Origin: Streptomyces mashuensis
Lineage (GTDB): Bacteria > Actinomycetota > Actinomycetes > Streptomycetales > Streptomycetaceae
Assembly: GCF_014654785.1 (NCBI RefSeq)
Contig: NZ_BNBD01000022.1
Coordinates: forward strand, 1 to 64,000
DNA: 64,000 nucleotides
Reading direction: 5' to 3'
Shown here: positions 1-7,885 of the stretch, one piece after another
Numbering within the stretch: position 1 is the stretch's first letter
How the letters are laid out: each line of letters begins with the position of its first letter
Translations under genes and position numbers: made by a program
The notes under the pieces: model-generated
Told to the model about the DNA's origin: nothing
The model's database searches: none
Seen by the model: the letters and a program-made list of their open reading frames with translations, nothing else

Positions 1-105
1 AACATATCTGGCGTTGACTTTTGGCACGCTGTTGAGTTCTCAAGGAACGGACGCTTCCTTCGTACTCACCCTCTCGGGCTTTCCTCCGGGCGCTTCCCTT
101 CGGTG
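1..105 (-). ncRNA. 5' leader of an rRNA operon (partial, 16S gene beyond the left edge)
   Basis: Read on the minus strand, 31-47 gives TTCCTTGAGAACTCAAC, the boxA-like antitermination element typical of actinobacterial rRNA leaders. It is followed by CAGCGTGCCAAAAGTCAACG, which I recall as part of Streptomyces pre-16S leaders. Tandem promoter-like elements pointing the same way lie just upstream (112-394). The 16S gene itself is not in the window, so the assignment rests on leader similarity and promoter layout. The ends of the transcript are estimated. Confidence 0.72.
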
Positions 106-111
106 TCTCCG

Positions 112-117
112 ACTTTA
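112..117 (-). promoter_or_regulatory. -10 element of promoter-proximal rRNA promoter
   Basis: The minus strand reads TCTGATAAAGTCGG, with TAAAGT as a good -10 hexamer. No convincing -35 is seen 17 nt upstream, which is common for rRNA promoters helped by other factors. It is the last of three similar -10 elements before the boxA element. Confidence 0.45.
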
Positions 118-188
118 TCAGACTCTCTTCCGTGCCGTATCCGGCGTGGAATTCGATTCCGATATCCCCTGTCGGCGGGGTGTCCACC

Positions 189-218
189 ACGTTAGCGGAT
201 TTCCTCGGCGGCTGCTAA
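189..218 (-). promoter_or_regulatory. middle rRNA-operon promoter
   Basis: On the minus strand TTAGCA (213-218) is followed by an 18-nt spacer and TAACGT (189-194). The -10 is identical to that of the upstream promoter at 366-371, which supports a tandem rRNA promoter array. Confidence 0.45.
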
Positions 219-365
219 TCGAGTCGATCGAGCCGATTTCGGAAACGCATTCCGGCACGCAAAGGCGCACGGAACACGACCCCGGTCCGGGGCTTCCTCG
301 TAGTGGTGGTTGTACCGCCCATCAGGTGCGCTCGTACGGCGCTGCCCTTCTCAGGCGGCTCAGCT

Positions 366-394
366 ACGTTAGGCCCTCCCGGCCGCAGAGTCAA
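366..394 (-). promoter_or_regulatory. upstream rRNA-operon promoter
   Basis: On the minus strand TTGACT (389-394), a 17-nt spacer and TAACGT (366-371) form a near-consensus vegetative (HrdB-type) promoter. It starts about 55 nt after the stop codon of the glycosylase gene and points to the rRNA leader. The remaining sequence between 118 and 448 holds no gene that I can support. Confidence 0.7.
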
Positions 395-448
395 GCACCG
401 AGGTCAGCGGGCCCGTCAGCCCTCCGCGAGCCCTCCCTCGGCCCTGTC

Positions 449-1099
449 CTACTGCTGCGCCTTCCCCCGGTTCCGCGGGACATGCGCCCGGTAGCGGCTC
501 ACCGTCGGGTCGCCGTCCGCCCAGAAGCGCCAGGGGTGATGGGCGCCGTCGCCGCCGACGCCCGTGCGGGGGCCGTTGCGGATGCTGCCGCGGGGGACGG
601 GGGTGCCCTCCAGTACCCGTAGGGGGGCGTCGGGGCCGGCGCAGAGGTCGGTGCCGTTGAGGGTGCGGTCCACGTCGAGTGCGGTGGCCAGGCGGGCCGG
701 GCCCTGGGCCAGCTCGTGGTCGTGGCGGGCCTTGGGGCGGCGCTTGCGGGCCAGGCCGGCGCCCTCGATCACCTCGCCGCCGCGCAGCAGGACACCGCTG
801 GCGGTGCCTTCGGGGCCGCAGACCAGGTTCAGGCTGAACCACATTCCGTAGATGAAGTAGACGTAGGCGTGTCCGGGCGGACCGAACATCGACGCGTTGC
901 GTTCCGTGCGGCCCCGGTAGGCGTGCGAGCCGGGGTCGGCCTCGCCGGCGTATGCCTCGACCTCCGTGATGCGGAGGACGATCCGTCCCTCGGGCATCGT
1001 CCGGACGAGGGTGCGGCCCAGCAGGTCGGGGGCGACCTCGAGGACGGGACGGTCGAAGAACTCCCTGGGCAGTGGCATACGGTCAGGCGCGGAAATCAT
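449..1099 (-). CDS. DNA-3-methyladenine glycosylase (AAG/MPG family)
   Basis: The 216-aa product matches the AAG family in size and motifs. It removes 3-methyladenine and other alkylated purines from DNA, leaving abasic sites for base-excision repair. Visible signatures are ITEVEAYAGEADPGSHAYRG near residues 45-63, which contains the catalytic glutamate, then ERNASMFGPPGHAYVYFIYG, the nucleotide-flipping and active-site tyrosine region, and the later LAQGPARL motif. The ATG at 1099 is used here; an in-frame ATG at 1078 is an alternative. It is divergent from the Spo0M gene with only 59 bp between starts. The C-terminus ends only about 55 bp before the rRNA promoters. Confidence 0.93.
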   Translation of the reverse strand: MISAPDRMPLPREFFDRPVLEVAPDLLGRTLVRTMPEGRIVLRITEVEAYAGEADPGSHAYRGRTERNASMFGPPGHAYVYFIYGMWFSLNLVCGPEGTASGVLLRGGEVIEGAGLARKRRPKARHDHELAQGPARLATALDVDRTLNGTDLCAGPDAPLRVLEGTPVPRGSIRNGPRTGVGGDGAHHPWRFWADGDPTVSRYRAHVPRNRGKAQQ

Positions 1100-1158
1100 G
1101 CCGGCCGAGCCTAGTGGAAGGGCCCGGGGAACCGAACCGGGTCCGGGGAGGATGTTCA

Positions 1159-1941
1159 GTGGTGTTCAAGAAGCTCATGGCAAGCCTGGGGGCGGGCGGC
1201 GCTTCGGTGGAGACGGTGCTCTTCGAGGAGAACGTCGTACCGGGCGGCGTGGTGCAGGGCGAGGTCCGCATCCAGGGCGGGACCGTGCCGCAGCGGATCG
1301 AGGGCCTGTCGGTGGGGCTCCAGGCGCGCGTCGAGGTGGAGACCGACGACGGCGAGTACAAGCAGGACGTGGAGTTCACGCGGGTCCGGCTGGGCGGGGA
1401 GTTCGAGGTGCAGGCGGGTGCGGTGCACACCGTGCCGTTCGGGCTGGAGGTGCCGTGGGAGACGCCGGTCACGATGTTCCTGGGCCGGCAGCTGACCGGG
1501 ATGAGCGTGGGGGTGTCGACACACCTGGCGATCGCCCGGGCGGTGGACTCGGGTGACCTCGATCCGGTGAACGTGCACCCCCTGCCGGCGCAGCAGGCGA
1601 TCCTCGACGCGTTCGGCCGGCTCGGCTTCGTGTTCAAGGCCGCCGACCTGGAGCGGGGCCACATCAGCGGGACGCGGCAGCGGCTGCCCTTCTACCAGGA
1701 GATCGAGTTCCATGCACCGGCGCAGTACCGGGGGCTGAACGAGGTGGAGCTGTCGTTCGTGGCGGACGACCGCGAGATGGACGTGGTGCTGGAGATGGAC
1801 AAGAAGCCGGGCCTGTTCGGCTCGGGCAGCGACACGTACCGTTCGTTCACCGTCGACCTGGCGTCGTACGGGGACACGGACTGGGCGGCGTACCTGCACC
1901 AGTGGCTGGCCGAGGTGGGTGGCCGCCGCAACTGGTTCTGA
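1159..1941 (+). CDS. Spo0M-type sporulation protein
   Basis: This 260-aa protein resembles the SpoOM/Spo0M family, arrestin-like beta-sandwich proteins linked to control of sporulation and membrane processes in Bacillus and found widely in actinomycetes. The N-terminal part (FKKLMASLGAGGASVETVL, then a beta-rich domain with VVPGGVVQGEV) is the family hallmark, and the sequence ends in GGRRNWF. A GTG start at 1159 is chosen because GGGGAGG (1145-1151) lies 7 nt upstream; GTG at 1162 is the next codon. No membrane segment or signal peptide is seen. The role in this organism is inferred from the family. Confidence 0.88.
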   Translation: MVFKKLMASLGAGGASVETVLFEENVVPGGVVQGEVRIQGGTVPQRIEGLSVGLQARVEVETDDGEYKQDVEFTRVRLGGEFEVQAGAVHTVPFGLEVPWETPVTMFLGRQLTGMSVGVSTHLAIARAVDSGDLDPVNVHPLPAQQAILDAFGRLGFVFKAADLERGHISGTRQRLPFYQEIEFHAPAQYRGLNEVELSFVADDREMDVVLEMDKKPGLFGSGSDTYRSFTVDLASYGDTDWAAYLHQWLAEVGGRRNWF

Positions 1942-1976
1942 CGCCTCGTTCCCCGCCCCGGGCCGGGCGGCTGCGG

Positions 1977-2408
1977 TCAGGCGAGCAGGACCGCCAGCAC
2001 CGGGTCGTGCCCGGCCCAGAAGCCGACGGCGTCGGTGAGGATGGCCTCCGCGGTGCGGGCGTCGGCCGGGGCGGACTTGCGGAAGGTCTCCCAGTCCTCG
2101 GCGAGCAGGAGGTGGCCGCGTGTCTTGCCGGCCTCCCGCCACCAGGAGAGGTCGGTGAGGCAGTCGGCGAGGGCGTCCCAGTTGTGGCCGAACCACGAGG
2201 GGAAGTCCAGGTCGGCGGCGCACCGGTCGAGGAAGGCCGCCTTGTCGTGGACGTGGGCGAGGCGGAGGCGGGCGGGGTGCCAGTCGGCGCCGGTGGCGAG
2301 GGCGGCGACGTCGTCGGGGGCGTCGGTGGGCGGGAGGCGGTAGACGCCCGGCGGGGTCGCGCCCGAGAGGAGCGCGGGGACGCCGGGCGGGGGGAGCAGG
2401 CCGGTCAT
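1977..2408 (-). CDS. barstar-family ribonuclease inhibitor
   Basis: The 143-aa protein has the barstar fold signature in its second half: DFPSWFGHNWDALADCLTDL, followed by a helix and LLLAEDWETF. Barstar proteins bind and block guanyl-specific RNases in the cytoplasm. The ATG at 2408 overlaps the stop of the RNase gene (ATGA, 2405-2408), so the two are translationally coupled, RNase first. That arrangement makes self-protection against the neighbouring enzyme the likely role. The first ~55 residues are variable and their role is unclear. Confidence 0.9.
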   Translation of the reverse strand: MTGLLPPPGVPALLSGATPPGVYRLPPTDAPDDVAALATGADWHPARLRLAHVHDKAAFLDRCAADLDFPSWFGHNWDALADCLTDLSWWREAGKTRGHLLLAEDWETFRKSAPADARTAEAILTDAVGFWAGHDPVLAVLLA

Positions 2409-2869
2409 GGGTGCACCACCGCTTCGAAGGTCTTGTAGTGGTCGCCGGTGTAGTAGCGCTCCTCGTGCTGCCCGGTGATGATGCGCCGGGCGCCGCGGTC
2501 GCGGGAGCCGGGGGTGGGGACGGTGTACTCGTGGTAGTAGCCGCGGTTCTGGCGGGGCAGCCGGTTCTCGTGGTTGCCGAAGACGGTGCCGTCCTTGGGG
2601 TACGGGAAGGGGCCGCCCTTGGCGATGAGTTGCAGGGTGTGCCGGGCCTCGGGGGGCAGTTGGTCCTCGGTGACGGTCTTCATGCCCTTCGCCCAGGCGG
2701 GCGCGGTGCCGGTGGCCGGGCGCGCGGGCTGTTCCGTCTTGTGCCCGCCGGAGGAGCCGGAGGAGCACGCGGGCAGGAGCAGGAGGGGCAGGACGGCCAG
2801 GAGTGCGGTCAGGGTGCGCACGAGGCGTCCCGCGGGCCGTCGTCCGTTGTGGCGAAGTACATGGAGCAC
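2405..2869 (-). CDS. RNase Sa-like guanyl-specific ribonuclease with lipoprotein signal
   Basis: 154 aa. Residues 1-35 form a signal peptide ending in a lipobox (LLLLPAC), so the mature protein is probably anchored outside the membrane. After a short Ser/Gly/Pro linker comes an RNase N1/T1-type domain very like Streptomyces RNase Sa: LPPEARHTLQLIAKGGPFPY, then GYYHEYTVPTPG with the catalytic Glu, RGARRIITG with the catalytic arginines, and YYTGDHYKTF with the catalytic His. The two cysteines that form a disulphide in RNase Sa are absent. The GTG start at 2869 lacks a well-placed ribosome site; TAGGGA just upstream would fit leaderless expression. It is coupled to the barstar gene. Confidence 0.9.
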   Translation of the reverse strand: MLHVLRHNGRRPAGRLVRTLTALLAVLPLLLLPACSSGSSGGHKTEQPARPATGTAPAWAKGMKTVTEDQLPPEARHTLQLIAKGGPFPYPKDGTVFGNHENRLPRQNRGYYHEYTVPTPGSRDRGARRIITGQHEERYYTGDHYKTFEAVVHP

Positions 2870-2952
2870 GCTCCCTATGGTCGCAGCCCGTGCGGCTGTC
2901 GCCTCGTTAGGCTGGCGGTTCCGGTTGTCCGCCGTATCTGGAGGTGTTCCCC

Positions 2953-3510
2953 GTGTCCGACGCGTCCGGTGTGTCCGAGCAGAAGCGTCCGCCGCTCCCC
3001 CATGAGTTTCTTCCGCCGGTGCCGTCGTTCACGCTGGTGAGCGACGACGTCGTGCCGGGCGGGGAGCTGAGCGGGGATCAGGTGCATGCGGGCGGCAATC
3101 GTTCGCCGCATCTGCGCTGGGAGGGGTTCCCGGAGGGGACGAAGAGTTTCGCGGTGACGTGTTTCGACCCCGACGCGCCGACGGGCAGCGGTTTCTGGCA
3201 CTGGGTCGTCTTCGACATCCCGGCCGGGGTCACCGAGCTGCCCGCCGGGGCCGGCAGCGGGAAGATGGAGGGGCTCCCGGAGGGGGCCGTGCACGTGCGC
3301 AACGACTACGGCACGCGGGACTTCGGGGGTGCGGCGCCGCCGGCGGGCGACGGGCCGCACCGGTACGTGTTCACGGTGTACGCCGTGGACCGGGAGAAGC
3401 TGGGCCCGGACGCGGAGGCGTCGCCGGCGGTGGTCGGGTTCCACCTGCGGTTCCACGCGCTGGCGCGGGCGCATGTGATCGGTACGTACGAGGTGCCGGC
3501 GGGCGGCTGA
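2953..3510 (+). CDS. YbhB/YbcL family PEBP protein (Raf kinase inhibitor-like)
   Basis: The 185-aa product is a phosphatidylethanolamine-binding-protein family member of the bacterial YbhB/YbcL type. Motifs seen are CFDPDAPTGSGFWHWVVFDIP (residues ~70-90; Asp-Pro and His of the ligand pocket), NDYGTRDFGGAAPPAGDGPHRY and VYAVD. The GTG at 2953 is chosen because GGAGG (2940-2944) sits 8 nt upstream; an earlier GTG at 2944 lies inside that site. No signal peptide is present, so it is probably cytoplasmic. The physiological ligand of bacterial members is unknown. Confidence 0.92.
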   Translation: MSDASGVSEQKRPPLPHEFLPPVPSFTLVSDDVVPGGELSGDQVHAGGNRSPHLRWEGFPEGTKSFAVTCFDPDAPTGSGFWHWVVFDIPAGVTELPAGAGSGKMEGLPEGAVHVRNDYGTRDFGGAAPPAGDGPHRYVFTVYAVDREKLGPDAEASPAVVGFHLRFHALARAHVIGTYEVPAGG

Positions 3511-3540
3511 GGCGGGAGGTTCCGCCGGTTCGTCCACGTA

Positions 3541-3571
3541 CGGGGGAGGGTCCGCTGCGGCCCCTCCCCCG
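3541..3571. terminator. bidirectional terminator between PEBP and TauE genes
   Basis: Inverted repeat CGGGGGAGGG / CCCTCCCCCG (10 bp, 11-nt loop) lies between two convergent genes, 30 bp from each stop. Confidence 0.7.
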
Positions 3572-3602
3572 TTGCTGTCCGGTGCGGCCGGTGCCGCGGC
3601 GG

Positions 3603-4370
3603 CTACTTGAGCAGCAGCTGGACGATGGCGACGGTGCCGACGGCGACGATGATGCCGCGCAGGGCGACGGGCGGGAGGCGGCGGCCGATCCTGGCGCCGA
3701 TCTGGCCGCCGATGACGGAGCCGACGGCGATGAGCAGCACGGCGGTCCAGTCGACGTGGGCGGCGAGGACGAAGAAGACGGCGGCGACGCCGTTGACGAC
3801 GACGGCGAGGACGTTCTTCAGGGCGTTGATGCGCTGGAGGTCCTCGTCGAGCAGGACGCCCATGAGGGACAGGTAGAGCACGCCCTGGGCGGCGCCGAAG
3901 TAGCCGCCGTAGGCGCTGGCGAGGAGCATGCCGGCGAAGAGGACGGGGCCGCCGTGGGCGGGGACGTGGGTGCCGTTGCGTTCGCGGCGGCGGGCGAGGG
4001 TGCGGGCGAGCCGGGGTTGCAGGACGACGAGGACGAGTGCGATGCCGATGAGGGCGGGCACGATGGCGTCGAAGGCCGAGGACGGCAGGGCGAGCAGCAG
4101 GACGGCGCCGGCGAGGCCGCCGACGAGGGCGGTGATGCCGAGGCGGAGGACGCGGGGGCCCTGGCCCTGGAGTTCCCGGCGGTAGCCTATGGCGCCGCTG
4201 ATGCTGCCGGGGACGAGGCCGAGGGTGTTGGAGACGTTGGCAGTGATGGGGGGCAGTCCGGTGGCGAGGAGCACCGGGAAGGTGATGAGGGTGCCGGAGC
4301 CGACGATGGTGTTGATGGCGCCTGCGCCGATGCCGGCGCCGAAGACCGCGAGTGCTTCCCAGATGGACAA
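3603..4370 (-). CDS. TauE/SafE (UPF0721) sulfite/anion exporter family membrane protein
   Basis: About 255 aa with eight or so hydrophobic segments. The N-terminal motif GAGIGAGAINTIVGSGTLIT and the internal ANVSNTLGLVPGSISGAIGY and ASAYGGYFGAAQG repeats are typical of the TauE/SafE family, which exports sulfite, sulfoacetate or related organic anions. The substrate cannot be told from sequence. Start choice: AAGGAG (4377-4382) directly abuts an ATG at 4376, but is ideally placed (6 nt) for the TTG at 4370, so TTG is preferred. The upstream ATG at 4436 has no ribosome site. Confidence 0.87.
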   Translation of the reverse strand: MSIWEALAVFGAGIGAGAINTIVGSGTLITFPVLLATGLPPITANVSNTLGLVPGSISGAIGYRRELQGQGPRVLRLGITALVGGLAGAVLLLALPSSAFDAIVPALIGIALVLVVLQPRLARTLARRRERNGTHVPAHGGPVLFAGMLLASAYGGYFGAAQGVLYLSLMGVLLDEDLQRINALKNVLAVVVNGVAAVFFVLAAHVDWTAVLLIAVGSVIGGQIGARIGRRLPPVALRGIIVAVGTVAIVQLLLK

Positions 4371-4495
4371 GGCCATCTCCTTCGGATCGGTGTGTCGCCT
4401 CCCCGCCACAGGGGTCGGGGGGCTCGCACCGATCATGCACGAACCGGATCATGGGGGGACAGGCCCTGGCCGGTTCGTGCCGGGTCGTGCGGGGG

Positions 4496-5449
4496 TCAGT
4501 CGAGGGGGGGCTGCTCGCGGCGCGGGGTCTCCTTGGTGGTGCGGGGGGCGCTGCCGCCGCCGCGGGGGCCGAGGCTGCCCAGGCCGTTGCCGACGGCTCC
4601 GCTGAGGCCCTTGAGGGCGTCGCCGATCTCGCTGGGGACGATCCAGAGCTTGTTGGCGTCGCCTTCGGCGATCTTCGGGAGCATCTGGAGGTACTGGTAG
4701 GAGAGCAGCTTCTCGTCGGGGTCGCCGGCGTGGATGGACTCGAAGACGGTGCGGATGGCCTGGGCCTCGCCCTCGGCTCGGAGGGCGGCGGCGCGGGCCT
4801 CACCTTCGGCGCGGAGGATGGCCGACTGCTTCTCGCCCTCGGCGCGCAGGATCTCGGACTGCCGGATGCCTTCGGCCTGGAGGATGGCGGCGCGCTTGTC
4901 CCGGTCGGCGCGCATCTGCTTCTCCATCGAGTCCTGGATGGAGGTGGGGGGCTCGATGGCCTTGAGTTCGACGCGGTTGACGCGGATGCCCCACTTGCCG
5001 GTGGCCTCGTCGAGGACGCCGCGGAGGGCGGCGTTGATCTCCTCGCGGGAGGTGAGGGTGCGCTCGAGGTCCATGCCGCCGATGATGTTGCGCAGGGTGG
5101 TGACGGTGAGCTGCTCGATGGCCTGGATGAAGCTGGAGACCTCGTAGGTGGCGGCGCGGGCGTCGGTCACCTGGTAGTAGATGACCGTGTCGATGTTGAC
5201 GACGAGGTTGTCCTGGGTGATGACCGGCTGGGGCGGGAAGGGGACGACCTGCTCGCGGAGGTCGATGCGGTTGCGGATCGTGTCGATGAAGGGGACGACG
5301 ATGTTCAGGCCCGCGTTGAGAGTGCGGGTGTAGCGGCCGAAGCGCTCCACGATGGCGGCGCTGGCCTGCGGAATGACCTGAACCGTCTTCATGAGGGCGA
5401 TGAAGACGAGCACCACCAGGATGATCAGGACGATGATGATCGGTTCCAT
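4496..5449 (-). CDS. SPFH/band 7 (stomatin/paraslipin-like) membrane protein
   Basis: 317 aa. One N-terminal transmembrane helix (residues 2-20, MEPIIIVLIILVVLVF) is followed by an SPFH domain (VQVIPQASAAIVERFGRY, then INNQDNLVVNIDTVIYYQV-type core), a C-terminal alanine/glutamate-rich coiled coil with repeated LRAEGE units (~195-235), and a proline-rich tail. Proteins of this kind form oligomeric scaffolds on membrane microdomains. The NfeD gene lies just upstream in the same direction, the classic bacterial stomatin-NfeD pairing. The ATG at 5449 is preceded by GGAG at 7 nt. Confidence 0.92.
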   Translation of the reverse strand: MEPIIIVLIILVVLVFIALMKTVQVIPQASAAIVERFGRYTRTLNAGLNIVVPFIDTIRNRIDLREQVVPFPPQPVITQDNLVVNIDTVIYYQVTDARAATYEVSSFIQAIEQLTVTTLRNIIGGMDLERTLTSREEINAALRGVLDEATGKWGIRVNRVELKAIEPPTSIQDSMEKQMRADRDKRAAILQAEGIRQSEILRAEGEKQSAILRAEGEARAAALRAEGEAQAIRTVFESIHAGDPDEKLLSYQYLQMLPKIAEGDANKLWIVPSEIGDALKGLSGAVGNGLGSLGPRGGGSAPRTTKETPRREQPPLD

Positions 5450-5582
5450 CGTGGCTCCAGCTCCCCGTGCCGTGTCGGTGACGTTGCCCGCTGTGCGGTG
5501 CACGCGGTGATCGTTGTGAGGGAGTCTTCCAGAACCGGGCACCGCTGTGCAGGCGTTAGGGCGGAGCCGGCCGGTCCCGGTC

Positions 5583-6005
5583 TCACACGACCACGGCCGT
5601 GGCGCCGTCGATCTCGATGACGTCCACCTGCTCGCCCACTTCGAAGGCGCGCCCGGTGTCGAGGGAGCGCGCGGACCAGATCTCGCCCGCGAGCTTGATG
5701 CGGCCGCCGTTGCCGTCGACCCGTTCCAGGACGACGGCCTGCCGGCCCCGGAGCGCGTCCACGCCGGTCGCCAGCTCGGGGCGGCCCCGGCGCTGGCGGT
5801 TGGCGATCGGGCGGACGACGGCGATCAGGGCCACGGAGACGACGGCGAAGACGAGGAACTGTGCCACGGTGCCGCCGCCGAGGACGGCGGTGACGGCGGC
5901 GGCGACGGCTCCGGCCGCGAACATGCCGAATTCCGGCATCGCGGTGACGACCAGCGGAATGCCCAGCCCGACGGCGGCGACGAGCCACCACACCCAAGTG
6001 CCCAC
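5583..6005 (-). CDS. NfeD family membrane protein
   Basis: 140 aa: a short N-terminal membrane part with about three hydrophobic helices (WVWWLVAAVGLG; FAAGAVAAAVTAV; FLVFAVVSVALIAVVRP) and a C-terminal OB-fold domain (LRGRQAVVLERVDGNGGRIKLAGEIWSARS... VDVIEIDG). This is the short NfeD form without the serine-protease domain. It is believed to help assemble or regulate SPFH oligomers; the partner gene is 133 bp downstream. Start is GTG at 6005, with a weak ribosome site (CCAGG). Confidence 0.9.
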   Translation of the reverse strand: MGTWVWWLVAAVGLGIPLVVTAMPEFGMFAAGAVAAAVTAVLGGGTVAQFLVFAVVSVALIAVVRPIANRQRRGRPELATGVDALRGRQAVVLERVDGNGGRIKLAGEIWSARSLDTGRAFEVGEQVDVIEIDGATAVVV

Positions 6006-6053
6006 CTGGTCATGGTAGGGGCGCGGCCCCGCCCCGGGACAGAGCGCGCGGGG

Positions 6054-6845
6054 TCAGGACAGCGGCAGCCCGTGGGCGGTCCAGCGGTCGCCGTGGCGCT
6101 CGACGACGAGGGGCAGGCCGAAGCAGTGGGAAAGGTTGCGGGAGGTGAGCTCCAGCTCGATGGGGCCGGCGGCCAGCACCTTGCCCTGGCGGATCATCAG
6201 GACGTGGGTGAAGCCGGGGGCGATCTCCTCGACGTGGTGCGTGACCATCACCATCGAGGGGGCGAGCGGGTCGCGGGCGAGGCGGCCCAGGCGGCGTACG
6301 AGGTCCTCGCGGCCGCCGAGGTCGAGGCCGGCGGCGGGCTCGTCGAGCATGAGCAGCTCGGGGTCGGTCATCATGGCGCGGGCGATGAGGGTTCGCTTGC
6401 GCTCGCCCTCGGAGAGGGTGCCGAACTTCCGGTCCAGGAAGTCGGTCATGCCGAGGACGTCGAGGAAGGCGCGGGCGCGCTGCTCGTCGACCTCCTCGTA
6501 GTCCTCGCGCCAGCCGGCGGTCATGCCGTAGGCGGCGGTGAGGACGGTCTGCAGCACGGTCTGGCTGCGGGGCAGCTTGTCGGCCAGGGCGATGCCGGCC
6601 ACGCCGATGCGGGGGCGGAGGTCGAAGACGTCGACGGCGCCGAGCTTCTCCCCCAGGATGCGGGCGGTGCCCTTGCTGGGGAAGAGGTAGCTGGACGCGA
6701 CGTTGAGAAGGGTGGTCTTGCCGGCGCCATTGGGGCCGAGGATCACCCAGCGCTCGCCCTCCTTGACCGACCAGGAGACCTGGTCCACCAGAGCCCGGCC
6801 CTCGCGGACCACGGATACGTCCACCAGTTCCAGCACATCGCTCAT
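6054..6845 (-). CDS. ABC transporter ATP-binding protein (orphan)
   Basis: 263 aa with a full ATPase domain: Walker A GPNGAGKTTLLNVASS, a signature region FGTLSEGERKRTLIARAMM, Walker B PELLMLDEPAAGLDLGG and the H-loop MVTHHVEE. The signature LSEGE departs slightly from LSGGQ, as in many ModF/YlmA-like ATPases. No permease gene adjoins it, so the partner or the process is unknown. GGGAG (6854-6858) supports the ATG at 6845; ATG at 6863 is the alternative. It is divergent from the next gene by 122 bp. Confidence 0.9.
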   Translation of the reverse strand: MSDVLELVDVSVVREGRALVDQVSWSVKEGERWVILGPNGAGKTTLLNVASSYLFPSKGTARILGEKLGAVDVFDLRPRIGVAGIALADKLPRSQTVLQTVLTAAYGMTAGWREDYEEVDEQRARAFLDVLGMTDFLDRKFGTLSEGERKRTLIARAMMTDPELLMLDEPAAGLDLGGREDLVRRLGRLARDPLAPSMVMVTHHVEEIAPGFTHVLMIRQGKVLAAGPIELELTSRNLSHCFGLPLVVERHGDRWTAHGLPLS

Positions 6846-6967
6846 GAGCGCGTTGTCTCCCATTGCAGTCGCGTCGTCGCCTGCGCCTGTCCGGCGCAGC
6901 CCCCGGGGCAGAGCCCCAGGGAAAAACTACGCCACCCGGCGAGCGAGCCGGTCTCTAGGCTGGGGGC

Positions 6968-7768
6968 ATGCTCGACGAACATCGCTCAGGGCGGCTCACC
7001 GCCTGGGGAAATGCCCTTATTGCCGGATTTGCCGCACCTGATGACGTGGCGGACCGCATCACCGGGGAGGACGCGTCCCACCGTGTCACGGGTCTGCCGG
7101 GCGAGTCCGGCCCGGTGGGCCTGACGCTGGCGCTGGGCCGGCTGCGCGCGCTGGGCGCCACGGGGCTGCGGCTGGCGCTGCCGGTGCCGGGCCATCCGCT
7201 GGGGCTGAGCGGGCCGCCGGAGTTCAACGACCGGGCGATCGACGCGGGCGAGGCCGTCGTCGCGGTGGGCGTGGGGCTCGGGCTGGTGCCCGAGGTGTAC
7301 GAGGCGGGGCCCGCCGGCGACGTGCACGTCGAGGTCCTGTGGCACTGCCTGCCGGTACGGGAGGCCCCGCCCGCGGACGTGCCGTCGCTGTCGGAGGCCG
7401 AGCGGGAACTGGCCGAGGCGCTGCGCGACGCCACGGAGGCGCTGACCCGGCTGGACGTGGCGGGCTCGGGCCCGGTGGCGCAGGCGGCGCTGGAGGCGTA
7501 CCGGGCGAGGGCCGCGCGGTCCGCGGAGGTACTGGCGCCGGGGTACCCGCCGCGCGCGGTGCGGGTGCTGCAACTGGCGCAGCGGGTCGGGGCGCTGCTG
7601 GACATCGCGTACGCGCCGGGGGACGGCGAGGGCCGGGAGCACGGCGGCGCGGTGAGCGCCTCGGAGATCGCGGCGCGGGCGGCGACGCTGCGGCCGGTGG
7701 AGCGGACGGCCCGGCGGGCGCAGGTGGCGGCGTACAACGCCGTGCTGGAGGGGTCCGGCCGGGGCTGA
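6968..7768 (+). CDS. conserved actinobacterial hypothetical protein
   Basis: 266 aa; I do not recognise a functional family. It is acidic, without signal peptide or membrane segments. It has a glycine/leucine-rich alpha/beta N-terminal half (VGLTLALGRLRALGATGLRLALPVPGH) and an alanine-rich helical C-terminal half (RELAEALRDATEALTRLDVAG, RRAQVAAYNAVLEG). The gene is followed by a strong terminator and is monocistronic. Codon use (GC3) is fully typical of its neighbours, so it is a real gene. Confidence 0.8.
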   Translation: MLDEHRSGRLTAWGNALIAGFAAPDDVADRITGEDASHRVTGLPGESGPVGLTLALGRLRALGATGLRLALPVPGHPLGLSGPPEFNDRAIDAGEAVVAVGVGLGLVPEVYEAGPAGDVHVEVLWHCLPVREAPPADVPSLSEAERELAEALRDATEALTRLDVAGSGPVAQAALEAYRARAARSAEVLAPGYPPRAVRVLQLAQRVGALLDIAYAPGDGEGREHGGAVSASEIAARAATLRPVERTARRAQVAAYNAVLEGSGRG

Positions 7769-7775
7769 CCGGGCT

Positions 7776-7823
7776 CCAGCAGAAGGCCCCGCGGACCGGC
7801 CGGTCCGCGGGGCCTTCTGCTGG
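7776..7823. terminator. strong bidirectional terminator
   Basis: Perfect 24-bp inverted repeat with no spacer at its centre (AGCAGAAGGCCCC ... GGGGCCTTCTGCT), 8 bp after the stop of the hypothetical gene and facing the chaplin gene from the other side. Confidence 0.9.
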
Positions 7824-7885
7824 GCGTACCTCATGGGCGGGCCGGCGGCCCGTCGGGGGACGCGGAGCGGGCGGGAGCCGCCTGC

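Noticed and set aside
1156..4803. Long open frames opposite the Spo0M, PEBP and TauE genes
   Set aside because: They are by-products of high GC at third codon positions; their translations are Arg/Pro/Ala-rich, without motifs, while the opposing strand encodes clear families.
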